Shown: piece after piece, positions 36,612 to 44,456 of the stretch | Position numbering within the stretch: position 1 is the first letter of the stretch | Layout: every line of letters begins with the position of its first letter | Assembly (NCBI GenBank): GCA_036741695.1 | Contig: DAINRU010000012.1 | Coordinates: 1 to 54,899, forward strand | Direction: 5' to 3' | Origin: JAFANK01 sp036741695 | Lineage (GTDB): Bacteria > Vulcanimicrobiota > Vulcanimicrobiia > Eremiobacterales > Eremiobacteraceae | DNA length: 54,899 bases | Made by a program: the position numbers and the translations under genes | Notes under the pieces: model-generated | The model's database searches: none | The model's input: the letters and a program-made list of their open reading frames with translations, nothing else | Told to the model about the DNA's origin: nothing

Positions 36612-38180
36612 ATGGCGACAAGGACCGAGTCCATACCAGCTCCCCCGACGGGCAGGGCCGCACGGCCGCGAAGCGCGGATGTCGGGCTGTTCCTGGTCAC
36701 GGCGACGGTCATGATCGGCATGATCATGGCTATCATCGACGCCTCCATCGTCAACGTCGCCTTGGACAAAATGGCTGGGAACCTCGGCGCGTCGATCGAT
36801 GAGATCGGCTGGGTGGCGACCGGATACATCCTCTCTAGCGTCGTGGTCATGCCTCTTAATGGTTGGCTGACCGCGGTTCTCGGGCGGCGGAACTTCTACG
36901 CCGCCAGCATCGCGATCTTCACGCTCGCCTCGCTGCTGTGTGGCACGGCGACCAACGTCTGGCTGCTCGTCTTCTACCGGATCGTGCAAGGCATCGGTGG
37001 TGGGGCGCTCATGCCGACCGCCCAGGCGATCCTCTTCGAATCGTTTCCACCAGAGCGCCGCGGACAGTCGATGGCGATGTTCGGCTTGGCTGCGATGGTC
37101 GGCCCGGCCCTCGGTCCGACGCTTGGCGGCTATATCGTCCAGAACTACACCTGGCCGCTCATCTTCTACATCAACATCCCGCTCGGCATCCTTGGATTTT
37201 TCATGACGCTGGCGTTCATCAGGGATCCTGAGTACATCCGAAAACCTGAGCGTGGCGCGGACTGGTTCGCGCTCACCGCGATGGTGGTCGGCATCGCATC
37301 GGTGCAGTACGTCCTGGAGCGCGGCGAGCACGACGATTGGTATAACTCGTCTTTGATCATCACTCTCACGCTCACATCGGTGCTGGGGCTTGCCTTCTTC
37401 ATATATCGCGAGATCAGGGACGCACACCCGTTTGTCGACCTGCGCGTCTTCAGGTCAGAGGCCTTCTCGGTCGGCAATGTCGTGGGACTTGTGACGGGCT
37501 TCGGGCTCTTCGGCCTCAATCTGGTGCTGCCGCTCTTCGTGCAGATCGTCTTAGGGTTCGACGCCTGGCAGACAGGGCTCGTGCTCTTGCCTGGGGCGCT
37601 CGCGACCGCAGTCGGCATGCCGATCGCGGGCAATCTCGTGAATCGGATCGATGCCCGATTGTCGATCGCCTTCGGGTTGATAGCATCGGGGATAGCGGCG
37701 TGGTGGATGGGCTCGTTCAGCCAGCAGGCTGGTTACTGGGATATCTTCTGGCCTCGCGCACTCTCTGGTTTGGCGCTTGGCTTCATCTTCGTGCCGCTCT
37801 CGACTGTGATGCTGGCGGATATCCCCAAGCGCGATCTCGCCAATGCGACCGGCATTTCAACACTCGTCCGGCAGCTTGGCGGCAGCTTCGGCATCGCGAT
37901 CCTCACCACGCTGCTCGTCTGGAAACAGAAGCACGTGTTCGCCGACCTGACCGCGAGCGTCACGCAGTCGCACTACGCCGTGCACGCACTTATCGCACAA
38001 TCGGCGACGCAGATGGATGCCGTGCGACAGCTGGCCGGCATGTTGGCGCAAGACGTCAATCTGATTTCGTTCAATTTCCTGTTCAGGCTCTCGGCGATCA
38101 TCTTCTTCGCCTCGGTTCCCTTTGTGTGGTTCCTGCCCAAAGTGAAGCCAACGGGGACGCAAGCCGTGGCGGCGGAGTAG
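36612..38180 (+). CDS. MFS multidrug exporter, DHA2 (EmrB/QacA) family
   Basis: Proton-driven drug exporter of the inner membrane, 522 aa with about 14 hydrophobic segments. First helix IIDASIVNVAL (motif D1), motif A region with GRRNFYAAS, RIVQGIGGGALMP (motif B), and GPALGPTLGGYI (motif C, antiporter signature). The C-terminal helix is SAIIFFASVPFVWFLP. No EmrA-like adaptor gene is adjacent, so tripartite export is not shown. A 7-bp inverted repeat lies just upstream. It is transcribed opposite to most of its neighbours. Confidence 0.93.
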   Translation: MATRTESIPAPPTGRAARPRSADVGLFLVTATVMIGMIMAIIDASIVNVALDKMAGNLGASIDEIGWVATGYILSSVVVMPLNGWLTAVLGRRNFYAASIAIFTLASLLCGTATNVWLLVFYRIVQGIGGGALMPTAQAILFESFPPERRGQSMAMFGLAAMVGPALGPTLGGYIVQNYTWPLIFYINIPLGILGFFMTLAFIRDPEYIRKPERGADWFALTAMVVGIASVQYVLERGEHDDWYNSSLIITLTLTSVLGLAFFIYREIRDAHPFVDLRVFRSEAFSVGNVVGLVTGFGLFGLNLVLPLFVQIVLGFDAWQTGLVLLPGALATAVGMPIAGNLVNRIDARLSIAFGLIASGIAAWWMGSFSQQAGYWDIFWPRALSGLALGFIFVPLSTVMLADIPKRDLANATGISTLVRQLGGSFGIAILTTLLVWKQKHVFADLTASVTQSHYAVHALIAQSATQMDAVRQLAGMLAQDVNLISFNFLFRLSAIIFFASVPFVWFLPKVKPTGTQAVAAE

Positions 38181-38252
38181 CTCAAGGGGTCGACCGCAGC
38201 CCCACGGTTCGCCTCTGCGCGAACGCGATTCGTTTAGTGCGCTTGCCGACGC

Positions 38253-38567
38253 TTAGGCGAGACGCTCCCGGATGAGCGCGCCAAGATAGCCGCCAATGAA
38301 GCCGAACGCGACGTCTATGGTGTTTGAGACAAGGCCCTCGTGGGAACCAACGATCGCCTGGATCACCTCGATGACAAGGCTGTACGCGCCGACTGCTAGC
38401 GCGATGACAAAGATCGACGTGGTGCGCTGTGAGGCGCTGATGGCGCGCGCGAGGAGGAAGCCGACGATGGCGAAGGCGCCGATGCTGTACGACTTGCGCA
38501 GGAGGAGCTGCAGCGGCCCGGGAGGCGATGTGAGGTTATAGACGGAGTCGCTTGAGGCCAGAACCAT
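38253..38567 (-). CDS. VanZ-like membrane protein
   Basis: 104 aa from the ATG at 38567. Two or three hydrophobic segments and the VanZ signature: YSLVIEVIQAIVGSHEG, then SNTIDVAFGFIGGYLGAL. VanZ-like proteins are small membrane proteins; in one case they confer low-level teicoplanin resistance and otherwise are uncharacterised. This start omits the usual first helix. In-frame codons just upstream (38568-38639) encode RPALWWALTIIVALVF, the expected helix, but offer no ATG, GTG or TTG. An ATC preceded by GAGAGG is the best-placed codon. The gene may therefore use a rare start, or may have lost its start codon. Confidence 0.65.
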   Translation of the reverse strand: MVLASSDSVYNLTSPPGPLQLLLRKSYSIGAFAIVGFLLARAISASQRTTSIFVIALAVGAYSLVIEVIQAIVGSHEGLVSNTIDVAFGFIGGYLGALIRERLA

Positions 38568-38668
38568 GAATACGAGGGCGACAATAATCGTCAGTGCCCA
38601 CCACAGGGCTGGGCGATGCTTACCGATCTGACTGACCTCTCAACGCCGCTCCTCTACGAAAGATGACG

Positions 38669-38740
38669 TGCCCCGCCCGAGACTCGAACTCGGAACCACC
38701 CGGTTAAAAGCCGGATGCTCTACCGTTGAGCTAACGGGGC
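38669..38740 (-). tRNA. tRNA-Lys (anticodon UUU)
   Basis: Acceptor GCCCCGT/GCGGGGC (U-G pair at its base), anticodon loop CTTTTAA, T loop TTCGAGT, discriminator A. CCA not encoded. Second Lys isoacceptor in the window. Confidence 0.94.
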
Positions 38741-38745
38741 CCGAT

Positions 38746-38819
38746 CGCGCCTAGAGGGACTTGAACCCCCAACATTCGGATTCGAAGTCCGATGCTCTAT
38801 CCAATTGAGCTATAGGCGC
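38746..38819 (-). tRNA. tRNA-Arg (anticodon UCG)
   Basis: Acceptor GCGCCTA/TAGGCGC, anticodon loop CTTCGAA, T loop TTCAAGT, discriminator G. CCA not encoded. UCG reads CGA (and possibly CGG), codons also covered by the ACG and CCG tRNAs in this window. Confidence 0.93.
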
Positions 38820-38832
38820 ACATTAGGGTAAC

Positions 38833-38910
38833 TGGGGTGAATGACGGGATTTGAACCCGCGGCCTCCGGTGCCACAGACCGGCGCTCTAACCAGCTGAGC
38901 TACATCCACC
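38833..38910 (-). tRNA. tRNA-His (anticodon GUG)
   Basis: Acceptor GTGGATG/CATTCAC with the His-specific extra G at position -1 opposite C73, anticodon loop CTGTGGC, T loop TTCAAAT. CCA encoded. A target for queuosine modification started by QueA. Confidence 0.94.
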
Positions 38911-38916
38911 ATAGTG

Positions 38917-38958
38917 CCGAGGTCCGACAGTTCTGCAGCAGAATTTCGCCGACCTTGG
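38917..38958 (-). other. Imperfect hairpin between tRNA-Arg(UCU) and tRNA-His
   Basis: CCGAGGTC at 38917-38924 is complementary, with one mismatch, to GACCTTGG at 38951-38958. Inside lies the palindrome TTCTGCAGCAGAA (38931-38943). In a minus-strand tRNA precursor this would fold just 3' of tRNA-His. No T-tract follows, so a processing signal is as likely as a terminator. Confidence 0.35.
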
Positions 38959-39001
38959 TGATCTGCTGTCTTAGTCGAACACGTGCGACCTGCAAAAAGT
39001 T

Positions 39002-39075
39002 CGCGCCCGGCGAGAGTCGAACTCGCGACAACCCGCTTAGAAGGCGGGTGCTCTATCCAACTGAGCTACGGGCGC
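39002..39075 (-). tRNA. tRNA-Arg (anticodon UCU)
   Basis: Acceptor GCGCCCG/CGGGCGC, anticodon loop CTTCTAA, T loop TTCGACT, discriminator G. CCA not encoded. Confidence 0.95.
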
Positions 39076-39104
39076 ACGCATCACTTCCGTAATCTGTGGC
39101 GACA

Positions 39105-39178
39105 TCGGGCGGACAGGGATCGAACCTGCGCCCTCTGCGTCCCAAACGCAGCGCTCTACCTGGCTGAGCTACCGCCCG
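39105..39178 (-). tRNA. tRNA-Pro (anticodon UGG)
   Basis: Acceptor CGGGCGG/CCGCCCG, anticodon loop TTTGGGA, T loop TTCGATC, discriminator A. CCA not encoded. Confidence 0.94.
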
Positions 39179-39187
39179 TCACCATAT

Positions 39188-39646
39188 CTATATTTCGGCA
39201 GCCGGGCCTCGAATCTTCCATCCAAACTGCTGCGCAGTCTTTCGCCGATGACAGTTGGCGCAACGGAGGTCGCATTTCGCGATCTCCTCTGCGATGCGCT
39301 TCCAGGTGGAATCGCGAATCATGCTAGCGACATTGGCGGTCTTGTGTCCCCTGACATGATCGAAATCGAGCACGACCGGGTCCGACTCTCCGCAATCCAC
39401 GCACACTCTTCCCCGCTTGTATTCACGAATACGTTGAGCTATCAACGCACGTTCCTTGGCATGTCGCTTATAACGCCGGCTATTGTGGATCTTGTGCAAA
39501 GCGCGGTAGTGCTGACGACAGTAGGCCCGCTGACATGGGCGACAGTATGAGCAAGGCTGCGTGCGCGTGATGCTTCGACTTGAGAATTCTCAAACAGATT
39601 TTGTCTCGCCGCATCTTGGGCAGCGCTTTCCCGCTCTCTTCTGCAC
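39188..39646 (-). pseudogene. Broken HNH endonuclease gene with in-frame TGA
   Basis: From a GTG at 39646 the frame reads a zinc ribbon, KRCPRCGETKSV, then TGA at 39590-39592, then continues in the same frame. The continuation is EFSSRSITRTQPCSYCRPC, RAYCRQHYRAL and a basic helix. The HNH domain follows: CVDCGESDPVVLDFDHVRGH and CDLRCANCHRRKTAQQFGW. Both CxxC pairs of the N-terminal ribbon and the HNH cysteines and His are intact on either side of the stop, so one nonsense change (or a sequencing error) explains it. A product starting at 39499 would keep the HNH domain (103 aa) and might still be made. It ends 9 nt from the tRNA-Pro 5' end. Small HNH proteins of this type are common in mobile DNA. 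Confidence 0.75.
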
Positions 39647-39763
39647 ACCATTTGGGATAAGGTCGACCTGCTTGACCGATGGTTGATTTCGCACGCTCGT
39701 TAATCACGCACATGCATTCGATTGTCTAGGTATCGTCGGGGTGTGAAATGATTATTTTGAGCG

Positions 39764-40390
39764 CTAGGAAACGAGCTGTCGTACCTTCTCTTGCAGAGCA
39801 CGAACTGCCCGGCCTCGGTGCGATACCGCATGCTTGCGTGCTGCCTCGACCTGGCCGAATGTCGCGCCATACGGCGGATACCAAAAAATCGGATCGTATC
39901 CAAAACCATGCGTCCCAAACGAACGTTCGGCGATGACGCCTTCGACCTCACCGCGGGCGATGACCGGCGTAAAGCCGGGCACGACCAGCACGCACACCGA
40001 CACGAATCGCGCGGCACGGCATTTCCCTTCGACTAGCCGCAACACGTTTTCGTTGCGTTCGGGAGAAAGCGCGCCCACGCGCGGTGTCCGCGCAGAACGC
40101 ACTCCCGGCCCCCAACCCATCGCCTCCACCTCGATGCCGGAATCGTCGGCGAGCGCCGGGCCCCCGATGATCTCAGCCAAAGCAGAGGCTTTCGTGACCG
40201 CGTTCTCTTCGTACGTGTCCCCATGCTCGTCCACGTCGGGGTACGCGTCTCCAGCGATCATCACCGGCGGCGCAAAGGCTCCCCACAAGGTTTCGATCTC
40301 GCGGAACTTATCAAGGTTCTTGGTAGCCACGACGATAGGCCGAGCCGGGTCAAGCCGGATCAGATGCCAGTCGCGCAACCCGTCGTCCAA
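39764..40390 (-). CDS. rdgB: Non-canonical purine NTP pyrophosphatase, RdgB/HAM1 family
   Basis: Hydrolyses XTP, ITP and dITP to monophosphates, preventing base-analogue incorporation. 208 aa. Motifs: IVVATKNLDKFREIETL at the start of the core, GDTYEENAVTKA, ALADDSGIEVEAM, GTHGFGYDPIFWYP and the C-terminal KHAVSHRGRAVRAL. The first 17 residues are an extension. It lies 8 nt downstream of lepA, so the two are probably co-transcribed. Confidence 0.95.
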   Translation of the reverse strand: MDDGLRDWHLIRLDPARPIVVATKNLDKFREIETLWGAFAPPVMIAGDAYPDVDEHGDTYEENAVTKASALAEIIGGPALADDSGIEVEAMGWGPGVRSARTPRVGALSPERNENVLRLVEGKCRAARFVSVCVLVVPGFTPVIARGEVEGVIAERSFGTHGFGYDPIFWYPPYGATFGQVEAARKHAVSHRGRAVRALQEKVRQLVS

Positions 40391-40398
40391 GTCTGACG

Positions 40399-42222
40399 TC
40401 AGTCGTGGCGCAGGCGCAGAACGGCCATGAACGCCTCCTGCGGCAGCTCGACATTGCCGACTTGCTTCATCCGCTTCTTGCCCTCTTTTTGTTTCTCGAG
40501 CAGCTTGCGTTTGCGGGTGATGTCACCACCATAGCATTTGGCCAGCACGTTCTTGCGCATCGCCTTCACGGTCTCGCGCGCCACGATCTTGCCCCCGATC
40601 GCCGCCTGGATCGGCACGTCGAACATCTGACGCGGGATGACCTCTCGCAGCCGTTCCGCCAGCATCCGCCCCCAATGAGCCGCCTTGTCGCGATGGATGA
40701 TGAACGATAGCGCATCGACCGCCTCACCGTTGAGCAATATCTCGAGCTTCTGTAGGTCGCCCGGACGAAACCCGATGAGCTCGTAGTCCATACTCGCGTA
40801 TCCCTTGGTGCGCGACTTGAGCTGATCGAAGAAGTCGATGATCACTTCAGCCAACGGTATCTCATAACTGAAGAGCACGCGCAGCGGCGAGATATAGTCC
40901 ATCGATATCATGGTGCCACGGTGGGTCTGGCACAGGTCCATGATCGTGCCGATGTACTCCGCCGGCGAGATGATCGAACACCGTACGTACGGCTCCTCGA
41001 TGCTCGCGACGGTCTGCGGCGGCGGCAACTTCGCAGGGTTGTCGATGATGAGCGATTCGCCAGCCGTCGTGTTGACGTGATAGACGACTGAGGGCGACGT
41101 CGCGATGAGCCCAACGCCGTACTCGCGCTCCAACCGCTCCTGCACGATCTCCATGTGCAGCAAGCCCAAAAATCCACAACGAAAGCCGAAGCCGAGCGCG
41201 ATCGACGACTCCGGCTCGTATGACAACGAGGCGTCGTTCAGTTTGAGCTTCTCGAGTGCATCGCGGAGGTCGCCGTACTCCGATCCCTCGTTGGCATACA
41301 AACCGCAGTAGACCATCGGGGTGACCTTGCGGTAACCGGGCAACGGGACGTGCGCCGGGTGGTCGGCATCCGTCAGTGTATCGCCGACAGCGATCTCCGA
41401 GAGCGATTTGATATTGGCGATCACGTAGCCGACATCGCCGATGTCAAGGCGCTCGGCCGGCCGCATGTCCGGCCGGAACGTCCCTACTTCGAGAACCTCG
41501 AAAACGATGTCGCTCGCCATCGAGCGGATGCGCGTCCCCGACCGCAACGTGCCGTCAAAGACACGGACGTAGGCGATGACGCCTCGATAGGCGTCGTAGT
41601 GCGAATCGAAGACGAGGGCGCGCAAGCGTTCCTCGCTGCCCTTGGGCGGAGGGACACGCGTGACAATCGCCTCCAGGATCTCCTCGATGCCGATGCCTTC
41701 CTTGGCCGACGCCTTGATCGCACGCTCTTTTTCGATGGTCAGCGATTCCTCGATATCGCGCGCCACTGCGTCAGGATCCGCCGACGGCAGGTCGATCTTG
41801 TTGATGACCGGGATGATCTCAAGCTTGGCCTCATGCGCCAGGTAGAAATTCGCCAGCGTCTGGGCCTCGATGCCTTGCGACGCGTCGATGACGAGCAGCG
41901 CGCCTTCGCACGCTGACAACGAGCGAGAGACCTCATACGAGAAGTCGACGTGCCCCGGCGTATCGATGAGATTCAGCTCGTACGTCTCGCCGTTGCGCGC
42001 CTTGTACGCGAGGGTGACAGGATGCGCCTTGATGGTGATGCCGCGTTCGCGCTCGAGGTCCATCGAATCCAGAACCTGCTCTTGCATGTCGCGCCGAGCC
42101 AGCGTACCCGTCAGCTCGAGCAAACGGTCGGACAACGTCGTCTTGCCGTGATCGATGTGGGCGATGATGCAGAAGTTGCGCACGTGACTGTTAACGCGCT
42201 CGGAAGGCGCACGATGGGACAT
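40399..42222 (-). CDS. lepA: Elongation factor 4 (LepA)
   Basis: Ribosome-associated translational GTPase, 607 aa (usual about 600). G1 loop AHIDHGKT at 21-28, the ERGITIKAHPV switch region, DTPGHVDF, and NKIDLPSAD. The LepA-specific C-terminal domain shows QKEGKKRMKQVGNVELPQEA, which inserts near the peptidyl-transferase centre. First gene of lepA-rdgB. Upstream are two partial or complete copies of the dispersed repeat belonging to the preceding M23 gene. Confidence 0.97.
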   Translation of the reverse strand: MSHRAPSERVNSHVRNFCIIAHIDHGKTTLSDRLLELTGTLARRDMQEQVLDSMDLERERGITIKAHPVTLAYKARNGETYELNLIDTPGHVDFSYEVSRSLSACEGALLVIDASQGIEAQTLANFYLAHEAKLEIIPVINKIDLPSADPDAVARDIEESLTIEKERAIKASAKEGIGIEEILEAIVTRVPPPKGSEERLRALVFDSHYDAYRGVIAYVRVFDGTLRSGTRIRSMASDIVFEVLEVGTFRPDMRPAERLDIGDVGYVIANIKSLSEIAVGDTLTDADHPAHVPLPGYRKVTPMVYCGLYANEGSEYGDLRDALEKLKLNDASLSYEPESSIALGFGFRCGFLGLLHMEIVQERLEREYGVGLIATSPSVVYHVNTTAGESLIIDNPAKLPPPQTVASIEEPYVRCSIISPAEYIGTIMDLCQTHRGTMISMDYISPLRVLFSYEIPLAEVIIDFFDQLKSRTKGYASMDYELIGFRPGDLQKLEILLNGEAVDALSFIIHRDKAAHWGRMLAERLREVIPRQMFDVPIQAAIGGKIVARETVKAMRKNVLAKCYGGDITRKRKLLEKQKEGKKRMKQVGNVELPQEAFMAVLRLRHD

Positions 42223-42268
42223 GCTGCTACTGTACGGGGAACTTCGCGAGGCGACCTGGGAGATGCGA

Positions 42269-42328
42269 AACGGACCTAAAGGTCCGTTGCTTCAAAGGTC
42301 GCGCGTGGAGAAAGGTCCGTTTCCAAAG
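42269..42328 (-). repeat. Dispersed palindromic 3'-end repeat, copy C plus half copy
   Basis: On the minus strand: a half copy, GGAAACGGACCTTT (42311-42324), then the full element (42269-42297), TTTGAAGCAA followed by CGGACCTTTAGGTCCG. The hairpin has arms of 8 bp and a loop of about two bases. It begins 15-50 nt past the stop of the M23 peptidase gene and is oriented with it. Confidence 0.85.
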
Positions 42329-42343
42329 CCCCGCACAGGACGA

Positions 42344-43501
42344 CTAGTGCGAGAGCGCGAGTTCTTTGACGGAGCCGGTGAGATACGGCGTGGGGTCGAT
42401 TGGCTTGCCCCACAGCTCGAGCTGGTAGTGGACGTGCGGCCCGGTGGCAAAGCCTGTCGCGCCCACGTCCGCGATCTGCTGGCCCTTCTTCACCATTTGG
42501 CCGACGTCGACCAGCAGCCGCGAGCAGTGCGCGTACATCGAGCGAAGACCGTTGCCATGGTCGATGATCACGCGATACCCGTACCCGTAGTACCAGCCCG
42601 CCTCCACCACGACCCCGGCAGCTGTGGCATAGATCGGCGCGCCATAGTCATTGACGATGTCCAGGCCAGCATGGAAGCCATAATCGGGATATGACCTGTA
42701 TCCAAAGCCGGACGAGACGTAGCCTAATGTCGGCCAGATCGAGGGGATGGCTGCGAGATAGCGCTCCTGCGCCAGCTCAGCCGCGATCTTCGCTTCCGCG
42801 ACAGCGCGGATGCGTGACTCGAGCGCCGTCGTCTGACGGCCGGTCTCCTCGACGGCGGTGGTGAGTGAAGATAGCTGCGCGGCTTCTGCTGCGAATCCCA
42901 AGCTGTCCACTCCCACCATAGAGTGCAGCCACAGCGAGACCTTGCGCCATGGCGATAGGGCAGCACCAGACGAGCCGCTCTTCACCTGAGGCTGCGCTGG
43001 AGCGGCTGGGGTAAGCGCGCCGTAGAGCTTCGCGGACCCGCCGGCGGTCTTATGCTGGCTGGTCGAGGGAGACTTCACTTTAGGAACGATGACGCGCGTC
43101 AGCCGGTGGATCTCGTCGTCGTCGCGCTGGAGCTTGCCGACGCGTTGCCAGAGCATGTGCGTCTGCCTCGAGAACGTCGACAGCTCTTGACGTTGGCGCG
43201 TCTCGACCGCTTGCAGGGCGCGCACGCGCGCCTCAGCAGCATGCACGTCAGTGACGTGCGCGACGAGCAAGGCGACGCAGAGCGCCACAGCGCTGATGCC
43301 GGCGAACGCGAGGTGGCGGTGCGAGAGCTCGACCTTGTAGATCGATTCCGCGTGGTGCGGCACGATTTTTATGAGCACGCGACGGTACGGGCAGAATAAC
43401 CAGGTCGCGAACTTGCTCAGGCGGCTTGGCTGCGGCGAGACATCGCCGCTAGGAGCGCTGGCCCGCTCTGGCAAGTTCGATTGCTCGACGTTCTTCTTCA
43501 C
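42344..43501 (-). CDS. M23-family (LytM) peptidase, membrane-anchored
   Basis: Probable cell wall endopeptidase, or LytM-type activator. 385 aa: a cytoplasmic N-terminus of about 60, one membrane span (about 68-88, HLAFAGISAVALCVALLVAHV), a coiled-coil stretch (about 90-130), an Ala/Lys/Pro linker, a second helical segment, then the M23 domain (about 245-370). Zinc ligands are visible: His and Asp in GFHAGLDI and HxH in GPHVHYQL, with YAHCSRL between. All ligands are present, so catalysis is likely. The GTG start overlaps the DUF4446 gene by 53 nt and has AAGGA at good spacing, which supports this unusually long overlap. Confidence 0.92.
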   Translation of the reverse strand: MKKNVEQSNLPERASAPSGDVSPQPSRLSKFATWLFCPYRRVLIKIVPHHAESIYKVELSHRHLAFAGISAVALCVALLVAHVTDVHAAEARVRALQAVETRQRQELSTFSRQTHMLWQRVGKLQRDDDEIHRLTRVIVPKVKSPSTSQHKTAGGSAKLYGALTPAAPAQPQVKSGSSGAALSPWRKVSLWLHSMVGVDSLGFAAEAAQLSSLTTAVEETGRQTTALESRIRAVAEAKIAAELAQERYLAAIPSIWPTLGYVSSGFGYRSYPDYGFHAGLDIVNDYGAPIYATAAGVVVEAGWYYGYGYRVIIDHGNGLRSMYAHCSRLLVDVGQMVKKGQQIADVGATGFATGPHVHYQLELWGKPIDPTPYLTGSVKELALSH

Positions 43502-43922
43502 TCAGTTCCTTGTCAGCAGCGAAGCTACGGATCGCTTTGGCGTAGCTCCTCACTTCCTCGCGCGAATAGATGCTCGAAACGAGGAAGCCGTTGCCCTGTC
43601 CGTCGACGACGGCGAGAGCGTACGAGAGCTCTGATCCCACATCGGGAAAGGCGTTGAAGCGCACAAACCCGACTCGTTGCAAGGAGCGCGTTGCGTTGGC
43701 TTCGAGAGCATCGACGCGGGCGCGCACGGCTGCGATATCCGCCGGGTTGGTCGCCGCTGACCTTCTCAGAGAACCGGAGCCTGCCGGCGCGAAGGCTCGG
43801 CGTGCGACGACCATATGATAGACGAACACGATGAGGATCGCGGCCACGAACGACATCGCGAAAATCGGGGATGCCAGCGCGTTGCCGAGCCCAACCAAGA
43901 ATGACGAGAGAGCGTCGTTCAT
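43449..43922 (-). CDS. DUF4446 family membrane protein
   Basis: 157 aa. One membrane helix near the N-terminus (about 15-37), a short coiled coil (about 63-80), then the conserved DUF4446 core: VGFVRFNAFPDVGSELSYALAV-type sequence, GFLVSSIYSREEVRSYAKAI and LSEEERRAIELA. The family is widespread in Firmicutes and actinobacteria and has no established function. Its 3' end overlaps the M23 peptidase start by 53 nt, so the two proteins are probably made together and may act together at the envelope. Confidence 0.85.
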   Translation of the reverse strand: MNDALSSFLVGLGNALASPIFAMSFVAAILIVFVYHMVVARRAFAPAGSGSLRRSAATNPADIAAVRARVDALEANATRSLQRVGFVRFNAFPDVGSELSYALAVVDGQGNGFLVSSIYSREEVRSYAKAIRSFAADKELSEEERRAIELARAGQRS

Positions 43923-44011
43923 GGCGCTAGGCCCGCAAATTCGAATCGCACCTGCTCACTCCTCCCCGATGGCCGTCACATGACACACGAAGATGTCCCG
44001 ACAAATTGAAA

Positions 44012-44131
44012 GGGAGGCTCAGGCCAGAGCGCTTCGCGGCACTCGAAAGGTTCCACATGCCGCTGCTACCTTCCGGTCCTGACGGGGTTAGCGGACTTTC
44101 GTCGCGCGAACCCTGGCCGTCAACGCCTCCC
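44012..44131 (-). ncRNA. ffs: Signal recognition particle RNA, small bacterial type
   Basis: The universally conserved tip, CAGGACCGGAAGGTAGCAGC, lies on the minus strand (44052-44076). The arms close into a single long hairpin: GGGAGGC (44125-44131) pairs with GCCTCCC (44012-44018), and GGCCAG pairs with CTGGCC inside. Length about 120 nt, the small type without an Alu domain. A TTTCAATTTG tract follows the 3' arm and may act as terminator. It lies between tRNA-Ser(GGA) and the DUF4446 gene. Confidence 0.95.
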
Positions 44132-44219
44132 ACAGCGATCGAGCGATCCGACCGCAGAACGCTCTTGCGGTGCGGACATGCGTTCGCCCTCCAGTTGTGA
44201 TCCCACGGAATGCGATTTG

Positions 44220-44310
44220 TGGCGGAGAGGGAGGGATTCGAACCCTCGAGGCGGTTTAAGCGCCTACACGCTTTCCAGGCGTGCCTGTTCGACCGCTCCA
44301 GCACCTCTCC
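44220..44310 (-). tRNA. tRNA-Ser (anticodon GGA)
   Basis: Class II tRNA with long variable arm. Acceptor GGAGAGG/CCTCTCC, anticodon loop CTGGAAA, T loop TTCGAAT, discriminator G. CCA encoded. Confidence 0.95.
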
Positions 44311-44315
44311 ACGCG

Positions 44316-44340
44316 ATCGGACCTCAAGGTCGGTGCTACA
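44316..44340 (-). repeat. Dispersed palindromic 3'-end repeat, copy D (divergent)
   Basis: On the minus strand GTAGCACCGACCTT followed by GAGGTCCGAT. It keeps the AGCA flank and the GACCTT/AGGTCCG arms but with changed outer bases. It lies 3' of the FN3 protein gene (stop at 44457), just before tRNA-Ser. It is the least certain member of the family. Confidence 0.5.
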
Positions 44341-44456
44341 TGTTCCTCTCTGCGAAGGGCTTCCTCCCCTAATCTCTCACGCGTCGATGCACGAATACAG
44401 ACGTCTTCGTCATTCACACCTTCGACATCGATTGAGTATGAGTGCGTCCTAGGTAG

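Noticed and set aside
36510..37427. 305-aa minus-strand open frame
   Set aside because: Arg/Asp/His-rich antisense shadow of the MFS exporter gene, also crossing tRNA-Lys.
39590..39592. TGA read as selenocysteine in the HNH protein
   Set aside because: The position is not one where this family uses a catalytic Cys, and I see no convincing SECIS hairpin directly downstream.
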